A DNA stretch of 64,000 nt from positions 2,604,001 to 2,668,000 of the forward strand of contig CP075497.1 in NCBI GenBank assembly GCA_021613535.1. The letters run 5' to 3'. The notes beneath the pieces are model-generated. The model was given only the letters and a program-made list of their open reading frames with translations, did no database searches and was not told the DNA's origin. Source of the stretch: Adineta vaga (Eukaryota; Rotifera). Each line of letters starts with the position of its first letter. Position 1 is the stretch's first letter. Of this stretch, positions 50,794-62,862 are shown piece by piece. The translations under genes and the position numbers were made by a program.

Positions 50794-51237
50794 GCGACGA
50801 AAAAGAGAAAGAAACAAAACGACAACGCAAGAATAGCACAGGAGAAGAATTCTTTCTCTTTTCTCTGCTTTTTTTTACACATCAGCACTTTTTTTCTTGG
50901 GCATTCGTTTGCACGCAGCTTTTTTTCAGTTTCTGTAGAAAGCTTTCTATCACCACAAAAACGCCTTGCATCCGTGTAAAAATAGCGAAAGAGAAGAAAG
51001 GACACGACGTCGTCACCACTTCTACGTTCATAGATACAATAGCTTTTCTATTGACGATAAAAAAAGAACTGACAAAGGCAAGGAAAGAAAGACATTCATC
51101 TTTCATCAACAACCAAGGAATATTAGTTCTAAAGATAGATACACCTTTTTCTTTCTATATTTTTTTAACGTGCTCGTTTCCTTTCTCATTCTTTCTAATA
51201 ATGTTACTATTACTATTGCTGCTGCCACTAATAATAG

Positions 51238-51260
51238 TGATGATGATGATGATGATGATG
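51238..51260. repeat. (GAT)n trinucleotide repeat
   Basis: Seven to eight GAT/ATG units in the long non-genic stretch upstream of the giant gene. Confidence 0.8.
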
Positions 51261-54133
51261 TAGTACAAACAATTGTGCCGATTAAGTTACGTAGCTTTGT
51301 ATACAAAACGACGAACGGTAGTTTTACATATTATATTGAGAGTAATTCGAGAACACTGCAAGCATGTTGAAAAAAAATCAAAAGCAAAACAATTAATTGT
51401 TACTATTGTTGTTATTGTTATTATGTAAAGCAAAAGACAACATCTCTAGTTTCTATTCTCTTTTGATAATGGTAATGCTAAATAAGTTCTATTTTATCTA
51501 TTAATGTATATATAATGAACATCTGTATATTCATACAAGCACGTATGTAAGACAAACGACAAGTGCTTGTCTGTTGACAAATGGATACAGGCACGTCCTT
51601 CTCCAAGATATAAACAGCACCGATGATAAGAACAAATGAGATTTCGTGTCGTATTAGATGAATATAATTAAATACAGCAAAGTCTTTCCTATCATCTGTC
51701 TTTTATCCTCAAGTACTGAGGAAAAAAACGATTGATAATAACGATCAGAATTTACTTCAGTTTCTTGTCCGTGTTATTCATAGACACGCGTAGACATGTT
51801 ACATCAAGATAGATAACTAGATAAAATTTCTGTTGACAAATGTGTTTCTTCTTCCTTGTTGCTCTGTATAAAAGAGAACTTTTTTTGATGGTTATACTCT
51901 TAGATCAAATACCATCAATAATGGTGATAGAAATGATGATGTAAGTCTATGAAGTATATAAAACAATTGACATTTCTCGTTTCTCTTTTCCTCCCTTTTC
52001 TCATTATTCTAGTGGACCATAGATATGATTTTACATGAAAGTATTAGTGCGCAAGGTGTTGGCACCAATTGTCTGAGAACGTATCTATCGTTAGATCAAT
52101 ATAAGCAAAAGGGAAAGAAGAAAAAAAGTTCGACATAGGAGATATTTTCTCGCTTTCCTACTGTGCAAGATGAAACGTAAAGACGCGACTTCTGTATATA
52201 TCCAACAGTCTCATTGAATTTCGATTAGTTTTTCGAGCTGTTCGCTCAATCAATTGCTTGTTGTATGTATAAGATTAATCTTTCCTCTCGTTTTTTTTTC
52301 TTTTCCTATCTGCTTTTCTGCCCACCCTCCTATGTAGGTACACATGCGCACGCCCGTTGCGGAAGTCAATTAGACCGTACACGAAAGCACATAGAACAAG
52401 AAGAGAAAAGCATGTGGTGATTGTCGGTAGTAAAGGTCAACCGTTGGTCACCTGGCCGACACCCCCCTGTGTCGCATTTTTTTTTGCTCTTGCAACTTAT
52501 AATACAATACTACAAGAGGATATAGTCAAGTCAATAAGTGTGTATGTGCTGTTAACAATATAAGAATGGACTTTTTTTAGCCAGCAGGTTATCTTCATTA
52601 AAGGGCGATTTCATTTGTTTTCTATATTGTCATCAAACACAAAGAATCAAACAAAGAATGAAGTCAAGTATAAACATATCCTAACTAATTTCTAAACAGA
52701 ATAAACATTGTCATCATACTTCACATTTGACCACTTCATTTCTCTTTAACATAAACTTATTTCTTTTGATTTCAAAGAATAGATCTACTATGTTTTTCTT
52801 CTCGTTGTATATTAAAGCTTTTGAATGAACAGTATGTCCATCATTTAGATATGTTATTAAATTAGACAACGATAAATACTGTCTATATATGAACCTTGAC
52901 AACAAATGGGCTGATGAGATACAGCTCGATTCGATTAATTATTAAAATTTCTTTCCTATTGCTAACAAATGTCACATTAGTTTCATCTCGACAGTTGGTC
53001 CTCTGAATCACTAGTTAGATTCTATTCTTCATACATATACATACATATATGTATATGTATACATGATTAGAAAAAAAACCAAAGCGCAGATGGTACCCCG
53101 TCGGACATTTTTTCTTCATCAAAAACAAAAAAAACGGAAAAAAGACATACAATCAGAATATTATTCGTTTAATGTTGACATTTCAAAGAAACATTATCGA
53201 CAATTGAAATAAATTCTAGTAGAAGAAACATATTTTAACTTACCAATTTATTTTTATCAAAAAAAATCAAATAAAAATCTTTGTCGGTTGCTTTTCTATT
53301 TTCTTGTTAAATGATTGTTTTTCGAATGCATACAATGGCCGCAGATGGTATACTAATATATATTTAAATACGTGGATGTCGGATTACTCACGACGGATGA
53401 CTAATTTCAAAGCATAGAGAGAAAAGAGAAGAGGAAAAAACGATCTAAAGAGTATACTCAAGAGAATTTCAAAATAAAATAACGAAGAAAGTCGTTCGTA
53501 GGAAGATCATAATATTCCCCAGTAGAATACAAGACATACGACAAGTGATAGATGACACTATTGATCTGATCGAAAAAAACAAAACATGACTTTTCTCGTA
53601 TCACATTCAATCTCAGTGATGATAATCTTACACAATTCTGTTTTTAATCCATATTATATCTCTTTGCTATTCGTCTTTCTCTTCCCGTCTCACTCTGATT
53701 ACATTAACATTACTCATGTGCATTTTTACTTGATTGATCAAACAAATAAACATTCTACTCTGTTTCTCGAAGATAAGATTCAATTGAACAAAAATAATCT
53801 ATAGTCTATGATGATGTATATATATATATGACAGGAAAAAAATCATTAAGATGAAATCTTATCTTACCTTTTTGTATATATAGGTGAACGAAAATGGAAG
53901 TATTAAGTATCTAATATGAGAAAATTAATGAATCAGAAGACTTGTACAAGGTTGATGGAGTTAGATATGAACGCGACAACAATACACGGATGATATATGA
54001 ATGAATGAGTGAATGAATAGGAAGGGTGGAAAGAAGGATACAAATCGTCCGTATATATGTATGTATGTATATGTATACGAGAAAAGACGAGCGAGAGAAA
54101 GAAAGAAAAGGAAAGAGAGCACCAAACAATAGA

Positions 54134-54158
54134 TCGATGGATGGATGGATGGATGGAT
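54134..54158. repeat. (GATG)n tetranucleotide repeat
   Basis: About six GATG units in the long non-genic stretch, followed by the GC-richer patch at 54160-54250. Confidence 0.85.
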
Positions 54159-54329
54159 GTCACATTAACAGTGGCAAACGTTGTACAGTGTTCACAAGGA
54201 GCAAGAGTCAAACGATCAGCGGTACAGAATGAACGAATGCACAAGACATGAACATTATCACAATGTGATTACTTTCTCTTTTTTCTTTTTCTTATTCTGT
54301 GTGTCTATCTTAAAATCAATGAAGGAGAT

Positions 54330-54428
54330 ATGCTAGCACAAGCTGTCGATAGATTCTCAGCGATCATTCAATGTGAATATCGATTGAAATTATCTCAACA
54401 ACGATCGAAGAAATTAATTGCAATATAA
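54330..54428 (+). other. Short open segment of coding-like composition
   Basis: ATG to TAA, 32 residues, starting MLAQAVDRFSAIIQCEYRLK. The upstream frame is also open for several codons. Residue mix and codons look like a last exon, but no partner exon was found. It may be a fragment or chance. Confidence 0.2.
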
Positions 54429-57400
54429 ATCAATGCACTTGGACGAACATGCACACATCTGGTGTTGTTCATTGATTGAGTAGAATTCTTCTATTACATA
54501 ACTAAATAATGTATCATCTTTAACAATATATATATAAATAATAGTATAGGTCAAGCGAAGAAGATGATGGCGATTAATGACATTCCATTTACTATATCAA
54601 TTGGATAGTTAAAAATTCTTTATGCAAACGAAAATTCGACTAAACTCAATCAGCTTCATTCATTTTTTTTTCAAAATGAACTTTCAAGTTAGGACAAACA
54701 CAAATACATTTCTCTGTCTCTTTGATCTTCTATTGCACTTATGTCTTAATCCATCGACGCGTGCTTATATATAGTTTAAAACAAAAAAGAAAAATAACGA
54801 TATACAAAAATATAACTTACGGGATATTCTTCTCGTATAAAGACTTTTGTTGCCTTTTTTTAATGTTCGTCAATAAAAAATTGATAGTGATGGAATGATA
54901 CGTTTCGTCTTGTTCTAAAATAAATGAGAAAAAAAGATGATAATGATTAATGAGATATAAAGTAGAGGTCTCTGATAGACATTTTGACAAATATCTTCTG
55001 ATATTCGCTTCTCAGTGACATACACCCCATGAGTATATATATATATGTAACACTCTTTCTCCTATCTAATATTTTAATGAATACGAAAATGTATACGATT
55101 GACGTCGTTTCTTTTTTTTTCTCTTAATCTTTTCACGTAATCGTACCCGACGATAGATAAAAAGTAAGTTCAATCAATGATGGATGATTTTGTGAAAAAA
55201 AAATTTTTGACCTAATTCCTCTTTTCAATCTTTATCATTATGAGTGTATGATGAATTCTCATCTTACCTTAGATATATATATATATTCAAATAATGAATA
55301 TTATTGTTGTTGATAGAATAGAAAAAGTTTTGTTTACTAGAACACGCTTTTAATAATAGTGCAATGTCCTAATAGTTGAAATGATTTTCGTTGTTATTGT
55401 GATTGAAAAGATAATCAAGGTTGTTTTGTCAGACTCCTTGAAAGAGAATCGAATGGTTGTATTCGATGTAAATCGAGATGAAATATGTTGTAAAATTAAA
55501 AGAATAAAAGAACAAGACAAAAACGATCGAATATATTTGTGTTCGATTTAATAGTTGATGTTCAATGAAAGAAAAGATAAAGAGCCAAGAATATGATTCG
55601 TTGAAGTGAAAAATTGATGCGTCAATTCGAGGCTAAAATGAACAAGAAAAAAAAACTTGAAGATAAAGTACAAGTAATCAAACAAGAACGAAAAGAAGAA
55701 TGAATGAAAGTATTTTATGATCATTAACATATGTTGAAAAGGTGAGAAGCAAGTTAGAATTGTTCTTCATGGTTCATTGCTCGATTTCAAATGTATATAT
55801 ATATATATGTATACAAATATAAAGAGAACTATAGAAAAATTAATTTTTTTTCTATTCATCAATAAGTAACTAGTAATGTTAATTGTTTTTTTATATTAAA
55901 TAGAAAATATTCGAGAATAAATACACGGAATGTTTAGTATCGCTTATTTTGTGATTAACTCACCGTAAAACAAGAGTTACTATTATTTTCTTATCTTAAC
56001 AGGCTATTTTTTTTTACACTCAATTATAATATAACCGATGAAAAAATATCACGATGGAAACACATTGATCTCGGCCGCTTATCTTCTCATTGTGTCTTCC
56101 GTGTATATATGAATAGATGTGCGTCAAAGCTTCTTTGTGTGTATGTCAAACGATAATACAAAAAAAAAGAAGAACGAGAGTGCAAGAGAAAACATTAATA
56201 TCTAAATGACGTTGCCCGCTGTAGCCAATTTGCGTCAACCGATCTCATCCATACTACAATCGAGAAAGCGAGATAGAGAGGGAGAAAAACGACATCATGT
56301 AGAGATAGGGAATCTATACATACAAATACATAGGAATAACATGGGTGCGTACGTGTGTACAATGAATGAGAGAAATAGACAAATGAAGATGTAGTAGAAC
56401 ATTATATCCATCGATTTTGACATGTTTTTTTTTCGTACGAGAAACAAGGAAACCTCAATAAGTGAACGAGTTTTATATGCACTTCTATATTCACTATTCT
56501 ATTCGGTGAATAATAGACGTACTTTAATAAGAATAAGTAGATCTATTTGAATGAGAAAATATGCTACGATAGGCAATCACTGGCTCAAGGGATAGATTGT
56601 CTTGATAGGATAGACATACAATTGACTTCCGACTCTTTTATTTCTTATAGAATATAAGGAAAAAGAGGTTACACATATAATATGCAACCTTCACACTCAT
56701 TCGGACCAACCGGTCTCATTGTCATTTCTTATCATCATCATATCACCACAATGAACACCAAAGTACGCGTGCGAATAACTCATCGATGAGAAAGTGTACA
56801 AACTGAAAGATTACACAATATAATTTACTATTTACCTTGACTTGACGTTACTTAAAGGCAAGGAAAAGTCTTTGTCTTTCCATTGCTTTATGCTTATCGA
56901 ACTTTACCATCTTGACCCTTTCCTCCTTCAGATGTATTACCGTCACTGAACTGATATTGCGATGATTGTATATATACATATATATATGTATACGTATATG
57001 TATATGTATATAGAAGCGCTATCTTGATAATCATGGAAAATCGTCGTCTTCGTCGTAAATTAGCTCAACTCTCAGACGCTTACATATATGCAGACAGAAA
57101 CAGGCAGGGCAAAACAGTATTGTAAATATAATTACTATCACCAGACCTTTTCTAATCGATCGTGAGTGGATCAATCAGCAACGGTATATAGACAAATGTC
57201 TAATACCATTATTATTGACCACTTTCAACAAGCAATAACGAAAGATTTATTCATTTTAATTGTTATTACTAACTATTATTTAGATTTTCATCATACTTAC
57301 TTTCGATCGAAGGAATGCAACAATCCCTTGATACTAACCTCTTACATAAATACTCAAGTTTTTTCTCCTACTTCTGACAAACCAACGAAATCAATTAGAC

Positions 57401-59548
57401 TGACTATGTAAAAACTAAAAGAAGAATACGTGTCTACATATAAGTGTGTATAAGTAGGATCAAGATTTTTTTTATTCTGTTATACAGTCTGCTTGCCAAA
57501 TTTTTTTCTTCTTCAATATTTCAATCCTCCTTACTATTCAATTGTGTACTTAAGACCTTCTAGTATAGAGACAAGCAAACAGGCAATACTCAAGGTTATG
57601 ATTTAGCAATTGATGAGATGAAATGCGACACGACTTTCATCCTGTTGTTTCTGCATCATCGTTAAACGATAACAGTAATATTTATATAAATACATCTTTT
57701 GGTTTCTTCTTTCCAAATCTCCTTTTTTTTCTACTCTGCTGATCAACAAAGTAATTTAAGAACTATATTTTTTTCTTATACTCTCAATTTTCGTTACAAA
57801 AAGAAAAAGAGAAATCTCTCTGTATATTCATCCGATTATTAACATATACTGATACATGTTTCATTCATGTTCTTTCAAGGAAAATTCTCAAATTCATCTC
57901 AATCAATCTAGACATTTAACAATAGTTGCATGTTCATGATTTTTATTTTCTCACGTCATCTTCTTTTTTTCCTAAGGATAAATGAACTAATTTATTCTTA
58001 ATGAAATATGTAATAAAATTGTCTGTAACATACCTGATTATATCTCTTGATAAGGAAACTGTTTCGATAGTTTAAGAACAACCTTACACTCGTACGTATA
58101 TATGATCAAGTGGCGAATAAAGAAAAGATTATTTCACAGATTTTGCCGAAACAAAATAGGAAGAATGAAGAGGCGTAGGTTTATACTTGTTGAAGAGGAG
58201 AAGAAAAAAACGCGTAACAAGAAATATAGTTTTCCTTTCCTTTCTCTTTCTCTTAATGCCTCATATTTATTATACATAATCATAATAAATATTCGACGTG
58301 TCTAATTCTATTCTCTTGTAGCCACTCGTATTCACATATCTTTTTTCTTACTAATTGTACATTTGCTCTCATTTGTCGACTCTTTTTTCATTCCCATCAT
58401 CATTTTCCACATGCTACTTTCCGACAGTCTAACTAGACTTTATTTCTGCATCACTAACCCTTCTTAATCTTTCACGTTGGCTTTTGTTCACATCAGTACG
58501 GACGTTGATCTCGAAACAGAATAAAAGAAAGAATAAACTCGATCATTCACTGACTTCCTGACGCATATTCTGACAAGTATATCGAAGAAAAATACATTCT
58601 CTTGTTAATATTTGTATCACTGATATGCGAGTGGTTCCAAACTTCAAAGAAGAAAAAAAAAGAAGAGAAGTTCTGCTTCTTCATATACAAATACATCTAT
58701 CTGGATGGAAGAGAGAAATCGTTGGATTGAAGAGAAGATGGAAAAAGTCAAGAAAAAAAAATGTATGTTATTGATTGTGTAAAAGGTGACAGCTGCTGTA
58801 TTGATTCAACAGAATAATTGCCTCATAGACCGGCATCAGAATGATAGAGGTTTGATGAAAATTGTCGATAACTAGCTTGACTCCTGCTATGTTCTATTGC
58901 ATAATATGGAAGATGAGACGTTGTTCAAGAATATGTTTGTTTATTTCTCAGCTCAATCTATGTCTATTGGCAACATTTAAGAGAATAGCTGGAAGAAGAA
59001 GAAGGAAATAAGACACGAACAAAAATAATCAAGCACTTTATATTAAAAAGAAACTAGTAACTTTTCTTTCTTCTGCTATTAGAACGATGATGAACATTAT
59101 CTTAATACTGTTGACCGATTAGTTGATCTTTTTCTTCATTTTTTCTCTCTTAGCTTCTTTTTTTTTCATACCACCGCTGAAGAGGAAGAAAAAGAAAGAA
59201 GAAGAATTTTCTGAATAAATGCACGTTTAAAGATATGATAAAACAGACAAGAAAATGATTCAATGAAGAAGAAAAAAAAAGAGTCTGGAAAAAGAAAAGA
59301 GATAGTAACTTTCGAATAACATCTAACAGTGAAAAGAAAGAAGAAGAACAAGAGAGCAAAACGGAAATCAAGTGGAAAAGAGAATCGTTTTTCTTCCTTT
59401 TCTTTTGTGTGACTATTCTTACTGTACGTATGTTTTATCATCATTATATAAGAGAAAATTTGTTTCATGTAACTTAAATGGACTTGTCCAGACAAATTAA
59501 CAATGATTATAGAAGAAATGTATCGAATTTTATTAGTTAAAAGATTTT
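54429..59548. other. Long AT-rich stretch without a recognised gene
   Basis: About 5.1 kb of AT-rich sequence with many (AT)n/(TATG)n patches (near 55037, 55797 and 56969-57011). The only coding-like bits are a 30-residue basic mini-frame at 57033-57125 (MENRRLRRKLAQLSDAYIY) and weak frames at 56206-56394 and 57166-57411. None shows a family motif. It may hold regulatory sequence, non-coding RNA or long introns. Confidence 0.4.
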
Positions 59549-60412
59549 TTACCACCATTTTTCATAGAAAATATTTTTAACATGAAGATTTTTTAAAATA
59601 GTTTCTGTCCAATCAATAAATGATGATGGTCCACATAAATAAGTGGTAACAGGTTTTTCTAACCATTCGGTTGCTTGTTGTAAATCGGTTATATTGATAC
59701 GACGATTATTAATCTTAATATCATCATTAATATCTCTTGTTACAAAATAATTAGTTCGTAAAACATTATCTTTTATCATCTGTTGACATGATAAATCGAT
59801 GCTTGGACGAAATACTAAATCGTCTTTTGTTGATGCTGTATACAAGAATTGAACTCGATAGGGAGTGCTTGATGAATTCTTTATTTCATATAAATCACGA
59901 ATATGTCGAAGTATTGAAACAATTGGATTTGCTCCGATACCAGCACAAATAAGAAGTATCGAATCATTATTTGTTAATGATGAATGATAAGTAAAATTTC
60001 CACCGGGTTTTATTGAAAGTTTTTCATTGGTTTTACATTGATGGAACATGTATTTCGTGGGAGGATAATCAGTTTCTTTAATAGCCAATTCAATTAATCC
60101 TGTTTCCGAATAATCAATTGGAGAATTACAAATAGAAAATCCCGTTATAATCGATGTTATTGATGATGGAAAATAGAAATCCAAAAACATTCCCGGTTGA
60201 AAATGAAATGTTTTCAATGGATCATTGATAGATAGATAAAATTGTTTGATTGTTGGAGAAAGAGTTTTAATTGATTGAACAGTTGCTTCATAAATTGGAT
60301 CTATATCATTTGTACCAAATGAATTCGAACGATTTGATCGATTAGAAGATGCCATACGTAATGTTATATTGATGATTGATCGATTCGTTTTTTGATAGAT
60401 TAAACGTCTCAT
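59549..60412 (-). CDS. OXNAD1: OXNAD1-like NAD-binding oxidoreductase, probably mitochondrial
   Basis: A ferredoxin-NADP reductase-fold protein with flavin and NAD domains. Its physiological substrate is not established. One exon encodes 287 residues from ATG 60412. The N-terminus is basic and Ser/Asn-rich with no acidic residue in the first 30 (MRRLIYQKTNRSIINITLRM), fitting a mitochondrial presequence. The flavin half has FHFQPGMFLDFYFP and TGFSICNSP, matching human FSFKAGQWVDFFIP and GGFSICSSP. The NAD half has LLICAGIGANPIVSILRH and YLCGPSSF. The protein ends IFYEKWW, as OXNAD1 ends CFEKWW. An acceptor-like TTCTTCTAG just upstream of the ATG (about 60425) suggests the leader is spliced from an earlier non-coding exon. 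Confidence 0.9.
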   Translation of the reverse strand: MRRLIYQKTNRSIINITLRMASSNRSNRSNSFGTNDIDPIYEATVQSIKTLSPTIKQFYLSINDPLKTFHFQPGMFLDFYFPSSITSIITGFSICNSPIDYSETGLIELAIKETDYPPTKYMFHQCKTNEKLSIKPGGNFTYHSSLTNNDSILLICAGIGANPIVSILRHIRDLYEIKNSSSTPYRVQFLYTASTKDDLVFRPSIDLSCQQMIKDNVLRTNYFVTRDINDDIKINNRRINITDLQQATEWLEKPVTTYLCGPSSFIDWTETILKNLHVKNIFYEKWW

Positions 60413-61497
60413 TAAAAACTTTCTAGAAGAAATAAACAATATATTATTGTCTGATGTTAATTCAAGTAGAAAAATTTTCAATCATCTTCAAATAAATTTG
60501 TTTTCTCACCGTGAGATTTTTTACTTTTTTTTGTTAATCAGAACAATGAAACTGTCAGCATGATGGATCAAATTTACATCTTAAGTTACGTGTCAATATA
60601 TAATGATTGATTGTGTTGAGAGGTTCTATGTATGAACTAAAATTTACTCATGGTCAAATGAATATAATGAATTACTTAACGGGTGTTTGAAAGGAGAATC
60701 TATGTTTGAAGATAAAGCATAAGCTTCTTTCAGATTGATATTCAATTTATATTACATAACTTCAATTTCAAACTGTGATTCTTAATCAAAATGAAAATTG
60801 AAATTCTTCTTCTTCTCTTTTTCTTCTTATCCTTGAATTTCTTCTCATCTGTATATTTCTCAAGGTAAAGTCTAACTACTAAATAGATACAAGATGCGTT
60901 ATTCAACATTCGAAGAAGGCCAAAAATATCTTTCAGATTGAATAAAGCATAAGACTGTGAATAAACATTATTAATATAATCTTTTCAACAAGGTTGTTCA
61001 ACAAATTCGGTAAATATGCTTTTCATTGATGTTAGCTTCTTTTTTTTGAATAAGATAAATAGCACATAACTAGACGACATGAATTATTAATAACAGAGAG
61101 AAAAGCATTCTTACATTACCCTAAAGATATCTGTCTAGAAGAGAAAATCGGCGAAGATTTTGTTAATTACCGTATCCTATTGTTTATTTTTAATAGAATT
61201 TCATTTGTAATAGAAAAGAAGAAAAGACGCCGCATGTAAAATGATGACATTCTTTTAAAATTAACCGAAAAATGAAAAAAAAGAAAACAAACAAACAAAC
61301 AAACGAGTAAACACATTTCGTCCTAATGATTTCTAAGTTCACCTAAATACTGAATATTCTTGTCATAATTATTTTGATATTGATTTCTTTGTTGTTTTTC
61401 TATTCTACGAAACAAAGCATACACGAGAGAAGAAAAAAAAGAGAGAAAGGAAACAAGCAAAAGATACAGAGAAAATATAATAATTAATCGAAGAGAT
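60413..61497. other. Spacer between the OXNAD1-like and ankyrin genes
   Basis: About 1.1 kb of AT-rich sequence with the OXNAD1-like promoter on the left and the ankyrin gene 3' end on the right. It includes an (ACAA)n repeat at 61286-61304. No coding segment was recognised. Confidence 0.5.
61286..61304. repeat. (ACAA)n tetranucleotide repeat
   Basis: Four to five ACAA units about 190 bases downstream of the ankyrin gene stop codon. Confidence 0.8.
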
Positions 61498-62862
61498 TTA
61501 TTTAACATCCGTTGAACTTGTGGCTCGTATAGCTGATCCATTTGATGTTGGAGGAAGTAAAGGTTTATTATTTTCCACATTTGTCATTGACATACTCGAA
61601 GTGAACTTTTTCAATTTCTCGATTTCAGTTGGTGATAAACTTGTTGGAGAAGAATTGGCATGATGAAGAATATTATTAACATCGGTTAAAGATAACGATA
61701 ATGTCGAATAACGTTTAATATGTTTAACAATATCTTTAACACGAATTGATTTGGCTCTTGAGGCAGCTGAGTCACCACGATAACTAAGAATATCTGTACG
61801 AGCGCCTTTGTCAATTAATAATTGAACGATTTCCGAATGGTCACGATCAATACCCCAATGAAGGGCTGTCCAACCTTGTTTATCAGTTTTATTAACTGCA
61901 CAATTTGATTCCAAAAGAACAAGTGCAACACCTGGATGATTATGAAAAGCAGCTAAAAGAAAAAAAATTCAATTTAAGTTACAAAAAAAAAAACATAAGA
62001 ATCATTTGAAAAAGAGTTTCTTCGATATAATAAACCTACCATACATTAATGGAGTAAAATTATCATGATCAATTTTATTAACATCAGCTCCAGCTTCAAT
62101 TAGCATACAAGCTATTTCAGCTAATGTTGCTTCATTATCGAATCCAGTATTATTTACTAATGATGTTGATGATGATGAATATGATCGTGGAGGTGATCGA
62201 CTAAAATTGAACAGAGAAAAGAAAAGAAATTGGTCTTATTTTGAAAGAAAAAAAACGAAATAATTTACCATAATTCATGAAGTGCTGTACGGCCTTGTTC
62301 AGTTTCAGCATCAATATCTGCACCGGCTTCTAATAATGTTAAGATAATATCCGGATTGCAAAAATAACATGCTTTCATTAATGGTGTCCAACCGAGTTTA
62401 TCTGAAAAGATGTTAATTAACTCTCCAAAGCATCAATCAGTCTTGTTGATCAACTTACCTCGAGCATTAACGTCGCTTCCTGCATGTAATAGTTTTTTCG
62501 CAATTTCAGTATAGCCACGTTGAGCTGCATGATGAAGTGCTGTTGCATCTCGAGCATCTTTTATTGCAATTTTAGCATTATTTCGTAGTAAAACTTCGAC
62601 AACAAGATCATGTCCATTTGCTGATGCCTATAATAAAAAAACAACCAAAAGGCAATCATATTAATCAAGAGATTTTATTGATCAATCGATCTTGTTTTCC
62701 TCTTACAATAAGTAATGGTGTTGATTGCGTTTCGAATGCTACCCAATTAACATTAATTGTATTTAATGTTCGATCACTTTCGAGCATTTTTTCAATTAAA
62801 TGAGCTTTACCCAATCCGCAAAGATTGTAAAATCGTTCATTTCGACTGTCAATATTACCCAT
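61498..62862 (-). CDS. Ankyrin-repeat protein with N-terminal MGN motif
   Basis: Five exons, 62862-62707, 62627-62459, 62401-62269, 62200-62040 and 61952-61498, sum to 1,074 bases (357 residues). After a short lead starting MGNIDSRNERF, about six ankyrin repeats follow, with clear units such as DARDATALHHAAQRGYTEIA, DKLGWTPLMKACYFCNPDII, DHDNFTPLMYAAFHNHPGVA and DKQGWTALHWGIDRDHSEIV. A Ser-rich loop (RSYSSSSTSLV) interrupts the middle repeats. The C-terminal 100 residues are Ser/Thr/Pro-rich with no recognised domain. Gly2 with Ser6 fits an N-myristoylation signal, so membrane association is possible. The repeats act as protein-binding surfaces. The partner and exact orthologue are not evident. 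Confidence 0.85.

Larger units (their letters stand above)
50379..54329. other. Upstream region of the giant gene, no recognised gene
   Basis: About 4 kb beginning at the MGCS start codon. The promoter and 5' leader should be here. I see GA-rich sequence at 50517-50550, a (CCGA)n repeat at 50762-50793, a (GAT)n repeat at 51238-51260 and a (GATG)n repeat at 54134-54158. Open frames are low complexity and lack family resemblance. A relatively GC-rich patch at 54160-54250 is open on both strands, but I cannot assign it. Confidence 0.45.

Noticed and set aside
50257-51370. Cluster of 60-146 residue frames around the giant gene's first exon
   Set aside because: They are antisense to the MGCS exon or made of GA, CCGA and GAT repeats with no conserved motif.
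52357-52563. 68-residue frame in a GC-richer patch
   Set aside because: The start is basic and irregular and the end hydrophobic. It has no family motif and no supporting splice sites.
57166-57411. 81-residue plus-strand frame in the long gap
   Set aside because: AT-driven composition, no splice partners, no domain. Kept only as part of the gene-free stretch.
59166-59558. Minus-strand Phe/Ser/Leu-rich frames beside the OXNAD1-like gene
   Set aside because: These are low-complexity readings of an A/G-rich tract in the 3' flank. They do not continue the oxidoreductase.
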